Counted from the stretch's first letter, positions 1 through 8,820 are shown. The stretch is DNA of 64,000 nt from Ramlibacter sp. (GCA_019635435.1 JAHBZM010000001.1:1612001-1676000), one strand, 5' to 3'. A program made the numbers and translations. Notes: generated from the letters alone by a model not told the origin.

Positions 1-665
1 TCGGGCTGCAGGCTGTAGCTGTTGCGGCCCGGCGCGCCCGAGCCAAAGCCCAGCAGGCCGTTCTGGTTGGCCTTGGTGTAGCGCAGCGTGCCGTTGACCA
101 GCACGCCCTGCGCGAGGAACAGCTTGGTGGCGCTCACATACAGGTCGGTGCCGCTGGTCCTGGTGCCCAGGAAGTTGAGCACCGAACCGATCGAGCCCGG
201 GCGGGTGTGCTTGAACTCCAGGCCCACGGCAATCTGCGGCATCAGCGTGTCGCTGTCCAGCACGGCATCGCCGGCCACCCGGACCTTGACACCGACCACG
301 TCCATCTTGATGTGTTGGCCCGGCGTCACGCCAAAGGGCGCGATGCCGTTGAGCGCCAGGGCCGGCGAGGCGTTGAAGTCCTGGCGGGCCACCGACAGTT
401 CCACCCGGTCCTTGAACCCCAGCGCGGCGCCATAGGCCGTGAGGCCGTAGTCCTGCGTGTGGGTGCGCGTGAGGTGGGCCGTGGCGCCAATTTCCCCCTC
501 GGTGGCATTGCTGCCGATCACGGCCCACGGGGTCAGGCCGCCGCCGGCCGCGCCGTCAATGCTGCTGACGCCGCCGGTGAGCAGCAGCTTGCCGGTCTCG
601 GCGTGCGCGAAGCCCGCGCACAGGGCCAGCACGGCCCAGGCCGTGGCTTGAAGCTTCAATTTCAT
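1..665 (-). CDS. DUF3034 family envelope protein (partial, C-terminus outside window)
   Basis: The gene reads leftward from an ATG at 665-663, preceded by a GGAG Shine-Dalgarno, and runs off the left edge in frame, so only about 221 residues are present. The product has a Sec signal peptide (MKLKLQATAWAVLALCAGFA, cleavage after AHA), then the glycine-rich start GKLLLTGGVSSIDGAAGGG and alternating beta-strand-like segments. This pattern is typical of DUF3034, a proteobacterial family of unknown function that looks like an outer-membrane beta-barrel or a periplasmic protein. It is divergent from a small cytochrome c gene, with about 190 bp between the starts that must hold both promoters. The function is unknown. 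Confidence 0.75.
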   Translation of the reverse strand, partial: MKLKLQATAWAVLALCAGFAHAETGKLLLTGGVSSIDGAAGGGLTPWAVIGSNATEGEIGATAHLTRTHTQDYGLTAYGAALGFKDRVELSVARQDFNASPALALNGIAPFGVTPGQHIKMDVVGVKVRVAGDAVLDSDTLMPQIAVGLEFKHTRPGSIGSVLNFLGTRTSGTDLYVSATKLFLAQGVLVNGTLRYTKANQNGLLGFGSGAPGRNSYSLQP

Positions 666-855
666 GGGGTCACTCCGTCAGACAGGTTGTTGTGTGGGAG
701 GAATACGCGGGGGAGTTACAACTGGATTCAAAAGAACTTTGAGGGCCGGTTTCGGGGAGAAAAGCGAATCCATGCGGCTCCGGCGGCCGTAAGACCCAAG
801 AGAACGCCCCGCCCGCGCCGGGGTGACCCACAACAACAAGCATGAAGGAGGCCCC

Positions 856-1287
856 ATGTTGCGTTCGCTTTTGTTCCTTCTGCCGTGGCTGTTCGCCGCC
901 GGGTTGCCCGCGCTGGCCGCAGCCCCGGCCAGCGCTGCGCCGGCCAGCGCTGCGCCGGCCGCGCCCCGGGTCTGGATCACGCCACCGCCGGGCGATGCCG
1001 CGCGGGGCAGGGCGCTGTATGAAGCGCGGTGTGTGGCCTGCCACAGCGTGGACAGCCACAAGATCGGGCCCGCGCACCGCGGGGTGCTGGGCCGCCGCGT
1101 GGGCAGCGCGCCGGGCTACCGCTACTCGGATGAACTCGCGGCCTCGCGCCTGCGCTGGACGCCGCAAACGCTCAACGCCTGGCTGACCGACCCCGAAGAC
1201 CTGGTGCCGGGCCAGCGCATGGGCTTTCAGGTGGACGATGCGCAGGAACGCGCGGACCTGATTGCGTGGCTGGCCACGCTCCGGTAG
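856..1287 (+). CDS. Small periplasmic class I c-type cytochrome
   Basis: The protein is 143 residues. ATG 856 is chosen because AAGGAGG lies 6-10 bases before it; the open frame continues upstream without a ribosome site. A hydrophobic signal peptide (MLRSLLFLLPWLFAAGLPALA) is followed by a repetitive Ala/Pro/Ser linker made by a short tandem DNA repeat (PASAAPASAAPAAP). The single haem motif CVACH lies near residue 48, and a Met in PGQRMGF near the C-terminus is the likely sixth ligand. It should be an electron carrier or haem subunit in the periplasm. Its partner is unknown. The divergent DUF3034 gene may be co-regulated. Confidence 0.8.
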   Translation: MLRSLLFLLPWLFAAGLPALAAAPASAAPASAAPAAPRVWITPPPGDAARGRALYEARCVACHSVDSHKIGPAHRGVLGRRVGSAPGYRYSDELAASRLRWTPQTLNAWLTDPEDLVPGQRMGFQVDDAQERADLIAWLATLR

Positions 1288-1379
1288 TGGCATCACACGG
1301 CCGGAATTTCCTCCATCTGGAGGATGTCTCGAATTCCGTGGCGTGTTAGCTTGTGGCGCTTTGAGGGAGGAACCACGGC

Positions 1380-2180
1380 GTGACCAAGCTCGTGAATCAG
1401 ATCAACAACTTTGTGGTGCAGAACCAGGACGGGGCTGAGCTGACGGCTTACAACAGCCTCAACGGCCAGATCGTCAAGGAACACCGCTGGGTGCTGGTAT
1501 TCAACAAGGTCTTGCTGCCCGATGAATGCTCCATGACGATGTGGGAGACGCAGCAGGTCTTTGGGCAGCACAAGAAGGTCCACACCCTCAGCATTGGCTT
1601 CATCAAGGAAATCGCGGGCTGGATCGACACCATGTACATGACGGGGCATGACTACCGGCGGGTGTTGAATGACGTGAATTGGCGCACGCTGTTTCAGAGC
1701 GAGCAGCGATCGGTCGACTACATCCATGGTCTGGCGCCGCAGACCCAGATGGAGCAGACGCTGCCCTGCTTTCGCTGCGGCATTGTGCTGCCGGACACCC
1801 ACATCACCATCGACCACCACAAACCCCAGGGCGGCGGCGGTGATCAGGCTGTGCTCAAGAACCTGCGCAACATGGGCTACAACCTGACCCATGCCCCTGG
1901 CATCGGCAGTGTGAGCACGGCTTTTCTCAACGGCCAGTTCAACGCGGTACCGACCAAATCAGGCGGCGTGGTCAACCAGGGTGACGATGAGGGCAAGGCT
2001 TGGCGCTACACGCTCACTGATCGTGGCGCCGTTTTTCTGAGCGCGGCCATTGCCGCGTCCAGCGAGCAACGCGTCACGGACCTGTGCATGCACTCCATGC
2101 TCAATCTCAAGCCCTATTGCGCCAAGTGCAACATCCAGAAAAGCAACGGCCTCAGCGACCTGCAGTGGATCAACGGCTGA
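1380..2180 (+). CDS. Orphan HNH-nuclease-like zinc protein (putative)
   Basis: This 266-residue protein starts at GTG 1380, preceded by a strong GAGGGAGGAACC ribosome site. It was not recognised as a named family. A treble-clef-like pattern is visible: C130-x2-C133 (CFRCG), the motif IDHHKP with D145 and H146, then N242 with C247-x2-C250-N (NLKPYCAKCN). The order Cys pair, DH-x-x-P, Asn, Cys pair is that of zinc-containing HNH endonucleases. The roughly 95 residues between the DH motif and the second Cys pair are unusually long, and the N-terminal 120 residues match nothing known to me. The composition is less GC-biased than the neighbours and it stands alone, which suggests horizontal acquisition. 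A nuclease role is inference. Confidence 0.5.
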   Translation: MTKLVNQINNFVVQNQDGAELTAYNSLNGQIVKEHRWVLVFNKVLLPDECSMTMWETQQVFGQHKKVHTLSIGFIKEIAGWIDTMYMTGHDYRRVLNDVNWRTLFQSEQRSVDYIHGLAPQTQMEQTLPCFRCGIVLPDTHITIDHHKPQGGGGDQAVLKNLRNMGYNLTHAPGIGSVSTAFLNGQFNAVPTKSGGVVNQGDDEGKAWRYTLTDRGAVFLSAAIAASSEQRVTDLCMHSMLNLKPYCAKCNIQKSNGLSDLQWING

Positions 2181-2201
2181 GATTCCTGCCGGCCCCTTGA
2201 T

Positions 2202-4319
2202 TCAGAAATGAACCTTCAGCGCCACCCGCGCCGTGCGCGGCAGCGAGGGATGGAAATGGGCCGTGGCCGCAGTGCCGCCCTCGCTGAACGCCGGCTCGCC
2301 CGGCAGGCGTGAGGCGTAGGCATAGCCGATGTCGTTGACACGGCGGTTCAACAGGTTGAACACGTCGAGTGACAGCTCCGTCGCGCGGTTGATGCGCCAG
2401 GCCGCCTTGACATTGACCAGGGTGCTGGCCGCGCCACGGATCGAGTTGTCCTCGATCAGCGCGCTGGGCCCGAAATGCCGCAGCCGGGCCCCCAGGGTCC
2501 AGGGGCCGCTGGCCCAGGTGGCACCGAGCGTGACCACGCGGTCGAGCGCACCGGGGATGCGGTTGCCCGCAGGGTCGGCATCGCGAAAGCGCGGGCGTGA
2601 CAGCGACACATCGGCGTCGATCTCCCAGGCGCTCGCGGGCCGCCAGTTGGCGGTCAGCTCCAGCCCGGTGCGGCGCGACGGACGCGAGGCCTCGGTGGTG
2701 CCGGCGTCGCCGACAAACAGCAGTTCGGAGTCCAGGTTCAGCGCCCACAGCGCCGCGGTGGTCGAGAGCCGCGGCGTCCATTTCTGGCGCGCGCCCACTT
2801 CGTAGCCCGTGGCGCGCACCAGGGGCGTGGCCCGGTCCACCGGCGTCACGCCGTCGCGCGGGTCCACGCGGATCACCGCGCCGCGCGCGTCGTTGCTGTG
2901 GAATCCGCGCCCCCAGTTGGCGTACAGGTCGGCGCGCTCGTTGACGGTGTAGACCAGCGAGGCCTTGGGGCTGAAGATGGCGGCGTGCGCGCTGCCGCTG
3001 TTGGCTGCCACGGAGCTGTCCACGCCGAGCCGGCGCTGGTCCCAGCGCAGGCCGGCGATGCCGCGCAGCTGCGGTGTGAGCTGCACGTCGGACTGGCCCC
3101 ACAGGCCCAGCGCGCCGATGCGCACGCGGTCATGGCGCACGGTGGCCAGCCGGGTGCGGGCCTGCGTGTCATACAGGCCCACTTCACCGATGCGGTCGCG
3201 CCGCAGATCCGTGCCCACGGTCCACACCGATTCCAGCGCGCCCAGCCTGACTGGCACGCTGTGCGATGCCGACAGGCCCAGCGCGGTGCGCCGGTCCACC
3301 TGCTCGAACTGGTCCAGCGCGGTGCTGCTGTGGCACTGTGGCGGCAGCGGGTCCGCATCACAGCCCCGCGTGGCATAGGTGAAGTTGGAGAACAGGTCAA
3401 AGGTGTAGCGCAGTGCCCAGAGGTTCACGCGGGTCTGGCGCGCCCCCTCGCCGCGGGCCCACTCGGCGGTCACCGCGGTGCGCTGCGTGCGCCCGCCGCC
3501 CGTGGGGTCCAGCGAGTCAAAGCGGCCCAGCGTGCCGGCGTCCACCGCGCGCTGCGGGATCTGGTCGGTCGATATCCAGCGTGCCTCGTAATGCGTGACG
3601 CCCACCGACCAGCCGTTGCGCTCGGTGCCGCGTGAATAGCGGGCCACCAGGTTGGTCTTGCGCAGATCCTGGGCCACGCTCCAGGGGCCGTCGTCGCGGC
3701 CTTGTTCGGCGGCCAGCAACAGGTCGCCTGCACGGGCGCCGCTGCCCGTGCTGAACGAGCCCGCCGCCAGCGCGCGCCGGTAGCGCCCGCCGCCGGCCTC
3801 CACCAGGCCGAACGGCGCGGGCAGCTTGCGCAGCGTGCGCAGGCGCGCGGCGCCAGCGGCGGCAAAGTCGCCTTCCTCGGCGTAGTAGGGGCCCTTGCGG
3901 TACTGCACCGATTCGACGAGTTCGGGGATCAGGAAATACAGGTCGGTGTAGCCCTGGCCGTGGCCGTGGGTGGGCAGATTGACGGGCACGCCGTCCACGT
4001 AGGTGGCGAAGTCGGTGCCGTGGTCCAGGTTGAAGCCGCGCAGGAAATACTGGTTGGCCTTGCCTTCGCCCGCGTGTTGCGTGGCCACGAGCCCGGGCAC
4101 CGACTCCATCAGGTCGCCGGCACGCAGCAGCGGCCGGGTGCGCAACTGCTTCGCGGTGACGATGCCCTCGCTGGCACTGCCGGCCACGCCCTGCAGGTCG
4201 GCGCGGGTGCTGACGACGCTGATTTCGCGCAGTTCACCGGTTGCGTTGTCCTGGGCATGCGCGGGCAGGGCCAGGCAGCAGGCGGCCACTGCGGCGCACA
4301 GCGGGGCGAGACGGGGCAT
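2202..4319 (-). CDS. TonB-dependent outer-membrane receptor, probably for a metal or metal complex
   Basis: The product is 705 residues. ATG at 4319-4317 is preceded by GAGGAGAA and followed by a signal peptide ending PAHAQ; the open frame extends 58 codons further upstream without a signal sequence. The plug domain lies around residues 30-160 (GDLMESVPGLVATQHAG, YFLRGFNLDHGTDFATYVDG) and contains a His/Gly-rich stretch LPTHGHGQGYTD. The rest is a 22-strand-type barrel ending in a terminal Phe (ALKVHF). It would import a ligand using TonB energy. It is divergent from the DUF4331-lipoprotein-TPR-HupE genes, so the substrate may be the metal handled by the HupE-like permease. The ligand is not determinable from the sequence. 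Confidence 0.85.
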   Translation of the reverse strand: MPRLAPLCAAVAACCLALPAHAQDNATGELREISVVSTRADLQGVAGSASEGIVTAKQLRTRPLLRAGDLMESVPGLVATQHAGEGKANQYFLRGFNLDHGTDFATYVDGVPVNLPTHGHGQGYTDLYFLIPELVESVQYRKGPYYAEEGDFAAAGAARLRTLRKLPAPFGLVEAGGGRYRRALAAGSFSTGSGARAGDLLLAAEQGRDDGPWSVAQDLRKTNLVARYSRGTERNGWSVGVTHYEARWISTDQIPQRAVDAGTLGRFDSLDPTGGGRTQRTAVTAEWARGEGARQTRVNLWALRYTFDLFSNFTYATRGCDADPLPPQCHSSTALDQFEQVDRRTALGLSASHSVPVRLGALESVWTVGTDLRRDRIGEVGLYDTQARTRLATVRHDRVRIGALGLWGQSDVQLTPQLRGIAGLRWDQRRLGVDSSVAANSGSAHAAIFSPKASLVYTVNERADLYANWGRGFHSNDARGAVIRVDPRDGVTPVDRATPLVRATGYEVGARQKWTPRLSTTAALWALNLDSELLFVGDAGTTEASRPSRRTGLELTANWRPASAWEIDADVSLSRPRFRDADPAGNRIPGALDRVVTLGATWASGPWTLGARLRHFGPSALIEDNSIRGAASTLVNVKAAWRINRATELSLDVFNLLNRRVNDIGYAYASRLPGEPAFSEGGTAATAHFHPSLPRTARVALKVHF

Positions 4320-4523
4320 CGGGGTTCTCCTCGGCGTGTTCTGGTGATGTGGCCGGGGCCACAGGTCCGGTGTTATACGCGGCGAAGCGGTCCATGGATG
4401 CGGGCGTTGTTCTGGTTGCAAATTATTACGTGGCAGACCTGCGCGCTGAATCCAGCGGGCCGTTGCGGGCGTAAGGAGAGGGCGCCTTGCCATTCACAAC
4501 ACCTTTACAAACAGGAGAGCCCC

Positions 4524-6134
4524 ATGCGCGTCAGCAAACTGAGTTTGACCCTTCTGGCGGTCGCCGCGGCCTGTGCCGCGGGCACCAGCCTTGCGTCCAG
4601 CCACCGCGAAGCCCCGTTCATCACCACCAGCCCCAAGGCCGATGGCACCGACTTCTACATGTTCCGCAGCTACGAGACCGGCCGCAGCGACTATGTGACG
4701 CTGATCGCCAACTACCAGCCGCTGCAGGACGCTTACGGCGGCCCCAACTACTTCAAGATGGACCCGAACGCGCTGTACGAGATCCATGTGGACAACAACG
4801 GCGACGCGAAGGAAGACATCACCTTCCAGTTCCGCTTCAACAACACGCTGGCCAATGGCGGCAAGGGCGTGGAGCTGCCGATCGGCACCAAGTCGGTTGC
4901 CATCCCGCTGACGCAGGCGGGCGCCGTGGCCAATGTGGCCGACGCCAATCTCAACGTGGCCGAGACCTACACCGTCAATGTGGTGCGCGGTGACCGCCGC
5001 AAGGGCACGGTGCAGGCGGTGGCCAAGGTCAGTGGCGCCACCAGCTTCGAGAAGCCGGTGGACTACATCGGCGTCAAGACCCTGGGCAATGCCGGGGCCT
5101 ACGCCACCTATGCCGGCAAGCACATTCACGACGTGAAGATTCCCGGCTGCCCTGCGGGCAAGGATGTGGGCAAGGTCTTCGTGGGCCAGCGACAGGAAGG
5201 CTTTGCGGTCAACCTCGGCCCGATCTTCGACCTGGTCAACGCCACGGCCGCGCAGATCACCAACCCCTCTCTTATCAACGCCTTTGCAGCCAATTCGATC
5301 CAGAACAAGAACGTGACCTCGCTGGCGATTGAAGTCCACAAGGACTGCCTGACCGCGGGCACCGACCCGGTGATCGGGGCCTGGACCACGGCCAGCCTGC
5401 GCCAGGCGCGCGTGCTGTCGGGTGCCCCGGCCTCAGGCCACCAGACCAGCGAGAAGGCCGGCGGTGCCTGGACCCAGGTGTCGCGCCTGGGCAACCCGCT
5501 GGTCAACGAGGTGGTGATTGGCCTGAAGGACAAGGACAAGTTCAACGCCTCCAAGCCCGGCGGCGATGGTCAGTTCCTCGACTACGTGACCAACCCCACG
5601 CTGCCGGCCCTGCTGGGCCTGGTGCTGGCCGGTGACACCAAGGCACTGGCACCCACCAACCTGCCGCGCACCGACCTGGCCACCGTGTTCCTGACCGGCA
5701 TCACCGGCGTGAACAAGCCCGCGAGCGTGACCGCCTCGGAGCAACTGCGGCTGAACACCGCGATCGCTCCCGTGCCCTACGCCGAGCAGAACCGCCTGGG
5801 CGTGGCCGGTGAGGTACTCAAGGTTGGTGGATTGGCCAACCTGTCGCAGGCCAAGGACCTCGCAGGCTTTCCGAATGGTCGCCGCCCCAAGGACGACGTG
5901 GTCGACATCGCGCTGGTGGCCATGCTCGGTGGCCTGTGCGTGATCAATGGCGACAACGATGGCCTCAAGCTCAACAGCATCCCCGGCGTGGCGGGCGTTA
6001 CCTCGGCCTGCAAGCCCTCCAGCGTGCCGCTGGGCGCCACCTCGGCCAATGTGCACGATGGCGTGGACCAGGCGGCGGTGCCGTTCCTCACGAGCTTTCC
6101 GTACCTCAACACCCCCAACGCAGGTTCGCAGTAA
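4524..6134 (+). CDS. DUF4331 family periplasmic/secreted protein
   Basis: The product is 536 residues. ATG 4524 has a CAGGAG ribosome site and opens a signal peptide (LTLLAVAAACAAGTSLA). The mature start SSHREAPFITTSPKADGTDF is the hallmark of the DUF4331 family. The fold is unknown and there are no catalytic motifs. Acidic DNNGD-type turns (HVDNNGDAKED, NGDNDG) could bind Ca2+ or another divalent metal. It is the first gene of a rightward cluster with a lipoprotein, a TPR protein and a HupE/UreJ permease, opposite a TonB-dependent receptor. That suggests a periplasmic role in uptake of a shared substrate, but this is inference from context. Confidence 0.85.
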   Translation: MRVSKLSLTLLAVAAACAAGTSLASSHREAPFITTSPKADGTDFYMFRSYETGRSDYVTLIANYQPLQDAYGGPNYFKMDPNALYEIHVDNNGDAKEDITFQFRFNNTLANGGKGVELPIGTKSVAIPLTQAGAVANVADANLNVAETYTVNVVRGDRRKGTVQAVAKVSGATSFEKPVDYIGVKTLGNAGAYATYAGKHIHDVKIPGCPAGKDVGKVFVGQRQEGFAVNLGPIFDLVNATAAQITNPSLINAFAANSIQNKNVTSLAIEVHKDCLTAGTDPVIGAWTTASLRQARVLSGAPASGHQTSEKAGGAWTQVSRLGNPLVNEVVIGLKDKDKFNASKPGGDGQFLDYVTNPTLPALLGLVLAGDTKALAPTNLPRTDLATVFLTGITGVNKPASVTASEQLRLNTAIAPVPYAEQNRLGVAGEVLKVGGLANLSQAKDLAGFPNGRRPKDDVVDIALVAMLGGLCVINGDNDGLKLNSIPGVAGVTSACKPSSVPLGATSANVHDGVDQAAVPFLTSFPYLNTPNAGSQ

Positions 6135-6159
6135 GCGGCCAGCCTGAAGGAGCAAGACC

Positions 6160-6429
6160 ATGAAGATGTTTTCCCTCAACCGGCCCGTCCTGGGCGCCGT
6201 GGCGGGCGCCGCGCTGCTGGCCGCCTGCGGCGGCGGTGGCGGCAGCCTGCCCGTGGACCCGCTGGTCAGCGGCACCGACATCCCGGTGTCGGCCACCACC
6301 AGTTCGGCGGGGGCATTTGCCTTCGTCAACGGCCTGGCCAGTTCCCCTGACAATACCGCTGAACCGCTGACCGTGGGCGATGCCACACTGGCCACCAGCG
6401 ACACCGACGAACCCGACGCCAGCGTCTGA
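6160..6429 (+). CDS. Small Gly/Ser/Thr-rich lipoprotein
   Basis: This 89-residue protein lies 25 bp after the DUF4331 gene with a good ribosome site (TGAAGGAG). The N-terminus has a lysine, a hydrophobic core and the lipobox LLAAC followed by GGGGGS, so it should be lipidated at Cys23 and anchored in the outer membrane. The remainder is a low-complexity acidic and Thr/Ser-rich tail ending DTDEPDASV, with no domain. It is probably co-transcribed with DUF4331. A Rho-independent terminator follows at once, so this gene is the natural end of the first transcription unit of the cluster. Confidence 0.7.
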   Translation: MKMFSLNRPVLGAVAGAALLAACGGGGGSLPVDPLVSGTDIPVSATTSSAGAFAFVNGLASSPDNTAEPLTVGDATLATSDTDEPDASV

Positions 6430-6448
6430 CGCGCGCGGGAACCCCCCG

Positions 6449-6479
6449 ATCGGCGTGCCAGGTGCACGCCGATTTTTTT
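6449..6479 (+). terminator. Rho-independent terminator/attenuator before the TPR gene
   Basis: A perfect 9-bp stem (ATCGGCGTG / CACGCCGAT) with a 7-nt loop is followed by seven T residues. It starts 20 bp after the lipoprotein stop. The T-tract runs directly into the ribosome site GGAG of the next gene (ATG 6488), so any read-through transcript has its start region beside the hairpin. It separates DUF4331-lipoprotein from TPR-HupE and probably sets their expression ratio. Confidence 0.85.
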
Positions 6480-6487
6480 GGAGAGCC

Positions 6488-7639
6488 ATGTCCGTGACCC
6501 GACCGAGCCCCCTGCGTTTGCTGCCGGCCTTGATGGTGGGCCTGCTGGCCGCCTGGCCCCCTGCCCACGGCGCCGGCCGCGACCTGAAGCCCGCCAGCGA
6601 CAGCCAGATCGTCGAGTCCCTGGGGCCGCGCGTGCGCACCCGCGCGGCCACGCCCGAGGCCGCCGCCACGGCCGCGCGCCAGGCCATCACCCAGGCCCGC
6701 GAGCTGGCCGATCCGCGCTACCTGGGCCGGGCCCAGGCCGCGCTCGCGCCCTGGTGGGACCAGCCCGATGCACCGCCCGCGCTCGCGGTGCTGCAGGCCA
6801 CGGTGCAGCAAAGCCGCCACGAGTTCGCGGCGGCGCGGACCACGCTCACGCGCGCCCTCAAGCGCGACCCTGCGCAGGCGCAGGGCTGGCTCACGCTGGC
6901 CACGCTGGAGCGCTTGTCGGGCCGCTACGCCGACGCCCTGGCCGCCTGTGGCCAGGTGGCGCGCGCCGGGGCGCCGCTGTATGCCGCGGCCTGCCAGCTC
7001 GAGACCCGTTCGCTGCAGGGCCAGCAGGACGAGGCCCGGCGCGGGCTGGAGGCGCTGCGCCGGCAGGCGCCTGACGCCGCCACCCAGTCGTGGCTGCTCT
7101 CGCTGCAGGGTGAAAACGAGGAACGCGCGGGCCATGACGCGGCCGCGCTTGCGGCCTACCGCGCCAGCCTGGCGCTGGGTCGCGACGGCTACACCGCGCT
7201 GGCAGCGGCCGATCTGCTGCTGCGCACGGGCCAGCCCGCCGCGGCGCTGCAGCTGCTCGCCAGGGAGCCGGCCAGCGACGCGGTGATGCTGCGCCGCGCC
7301 CACGCGCTGAAGCTGCAGGGTGATCCCGCGTGGCGGGCCATGGCCAGCGAACTGCGCGAGCGCTTCATGGCGCTGGACGCGCGCGGCGACGACCCCGCCA
7401 CCCATGCCCGCGAGCGCGCGCTGGGCGCGCTCTGGCTCGAAAACGATCCGCGCCGGGCCCTGATGGCCGCGCAGCTCAATCTCGGCCTGCAAAAAGAACC
7501 GCTGGACTGGTGGCTGGCGCTGCACAGCGCCGACCTGGCCGGCCGCACCGCCGAGCTCGCGGCGCTGCGCGCGGCTCTGGCGCAGACCGGCCTGCGTGAT
7601 GCGCGGCTGGCCGCATGGCAAGGCGGGAGCAAGCCATGA
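6488..7639 (+). CDS. Periplasmic TPR-repeat protein of the HupE cluster
   Basis: The product is 383 residues. ATG 6488 is chosen for its GGAG site and the signal peptide that follows (LLPALMVGLLAAWPPAHGAG). The mature part is Ala-rich helical repeats with TPR signatures (ALKRDPAQAQGWLTLATLER, RLSGRYADALAACGQVARAG), giving perhaps six to eight helical pairs. There is no catalytic motif. Its stop codon overlaps the start of the HupE/UreJ gene (ATGA), so the two are translationally coupled and probably interact. The likely role is a scaffold or chaperone for the receptor or permease system; this is inferred from context. Confidence 0.75.
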   Translation: MSVTRPSPLRLLPALMVGLLAAWPPAHGAGRDLKPASDSQIVESLGPRVRTRAATPEAAATAARQAITQARELADPRYLGRAQAALAPWWDQPDAPPALAVLQATVQQSRHEFAAARTTLTRALKRDPAQAQGWLTLATLERLSGRYADALAACGQVARAGAPLYAAACQLETRSLQGQQDEARRGLEALRRQAPDAATQSWLLSLQGENEERAGHDAAALAAYRASLALGRDGYTALAAADLLLRTGQPAAALQLLAREPASDAVMLRRAHALKLQGDPAWRAMASELRERFMALDARGDDPATHARERALGALWLENDPRRALMAAQLNLGLQKEPLDWWLALHSADLAGRTAELAALRAALAQTGLRDARLAAWQGGSKP

Positions 7640-8820
7640 GCCCGCGGCCCTCACTTTCCCGCTGGCGCGGTGTGCTCGCGGCGCTGGGCCTGGCCCTGGC
7701 CTGCTGCGCACCGGCGCAGGCCCACAAGGCCAGCGACGCCTATGCCACGCTGGCCAGCGGGGCGGCCCCGGGCGCCGTGGCGGTGCAGCTGTCGCTGGCG
7801 CTCAAGGACCTGGACGCCGCCATCGACACGCTGGACGCCGACAACGACCGGCAGCTGAGCTGGGGCGAGGTGCGCCAGGCCCTGCCCGAGGTGCTGGACT
7901 GGGTGCGCGCAGGCGTGACCGCGCGCTGCGACGGCGCCGCGTTGCAGCCGGCCTGGCGCTTCGAGTCCCTGGAGCAGCGTTCAGACGGCGCCTATGCGCG
8001 GCTGGTCACCACGCTGCCCTGTGGCCCGGAGCAAACCCTGGCGCTGGACTACCAGCTCATGAAAGACCTGGACCCGACGCACCGGCTGCTGGTGGCGGGC
8101 ACGGTTGATGGCCATGCGGTGGCCGGCGTGCTGGCGCCGCAGGGCCGCTCCGCGCTGGCCCTGCGCGGTCCCGCCAGCGGCGACGGCGCCGGCGCGCTGC
8201 AGGCCTTGCCGCAGACCGGCCCGGCCATCCTGCTGCACTTTTTGCCCGAGGGGGTTCACCACATCGCCACGGGCTACGACCACCTTGCGTTCCTGCTGGC
8301 CCTGCTGCTGCCCATCGTGATCGGCCAGCGCGCGCGCGACCGGCTGATGATGGACGGCCACCTGCGCCCGGGCCTGCGCTCGCTGCTGACCACGGTCACG
8401 GGCTTCACCGTCGGCCACTCGGTCACGCTGGTGCTGGCGACGCTGGGGCTGATCGCCTCGCCGGGCTGGGTGGAGCCGGCCATTGCCATCACCATCGCGG
8501 TGTCGGCGCTGCTCAACCTGTACCCCGTGCGCTGGATCCGCGGCGACGTGCTGGCGCTGGGCTTTGGCCTGATCCATGGCCTGGGCTTCTCCAATGTGAT
8601 GCGCGAGGCCGGCGTCAGCGGCCCGCTGCTGCCCTGGGCGCTGGCGGGCTTCAACCTCGGGGTGGAAGCGGGCCAGCTGTCGGGCGTGGCAATCTGGTGC
8701 GGCTTGCACCTGCTGCTGGTGCGCTGGTCGCAGTACGAGCGCGTGGTGGTGCGGGGCGGCTCATGGGCGCTGTTCGCGCTGGCGCTGTTCTGGACGGTGC
8801 AGCGCATCACCGGGGCCTGA
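7636..8820 (+). CDS. HupE/UreJ family metal permease with N-terminal EF-hand domain
   Basis: The product is 394 residues, starting at ATG 7636 and overlapping the upstream stop by 4 bp. A signal peptide is followed by a periplasmic domain of about 160 residues with a canonical EF-hand loop: D67, D69, D71, Q73, S75, E78 in DADNDRQLSWGE. The C-terminal half is the HupE/UreJ-type membrane domain, with His-rich helices (GVHHIATGYDHLAF, TVGHSVTLVLATLG, GLIHGLGFSN) that resemble nickel/cobalt permease signatures. It is predicted to move a transition metal, possibly gated by a divalent ion. It is last in the DUF4331 cluster, opposite a TonB receptor. The substrate is unproven. Confidence 0.8.
   Translation: MSPRPSLSRWRGVLAALGLALACCAPAQAHKASDAYATLASGAAPGAVAVQLSLALKDLDAAIDTLDADNDRQLSWGEVRQALPEVLDWVRAGVTARCDGAALQPAWRFESLEQRSDGAYARLVTTLPCGPEQTLALDYQLMKDLDPTHRLLVAGTVDGHAVAGVLAPQGRSALALRGPASGDGAGALQALPQTGPAILLHFLPEGVHHIATGYDHLAFLLALLLPIVIGQRARDRLMMDGHLRPGLRSLLTTVTGFTVGHSVTLVLATLGLIASPGWVEPAIAITIAVSALLNLYPVRWIRGDVLALGFGLIHGLGFSNVMREAGVSGPLLPWALAGFNLGVEAGQLSGVAIWCGLHLLLVRWSQYERVVVRGGSWALFALALFWTVQRITGA

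Noticed and set aside
2170..3635. Long open frames overlapping the TonB receptor in other frames
   Set aside because: They are Arg/Pro/Ala-rich without signal peptides or domains; the receptor frame has signal, plug and barrel features.
4320..4523. Cobalamin riboswitch upstream of the TonB receptor
   Set aside because: A GCAGGTCTGCC stretch on the minus strand recalls the end of a B12 riboswitch, but the conserved core around the B12 box was not found and there is no fitting secondary structure.
6613..7990. Extra copies of the 59-bp repeat near GAGTCC occurrences in the TPR and HupE genes
   Set aside because: GAGTCC is present but the 17-bp GCTA-N9-NAGC core is missing at the required distance.
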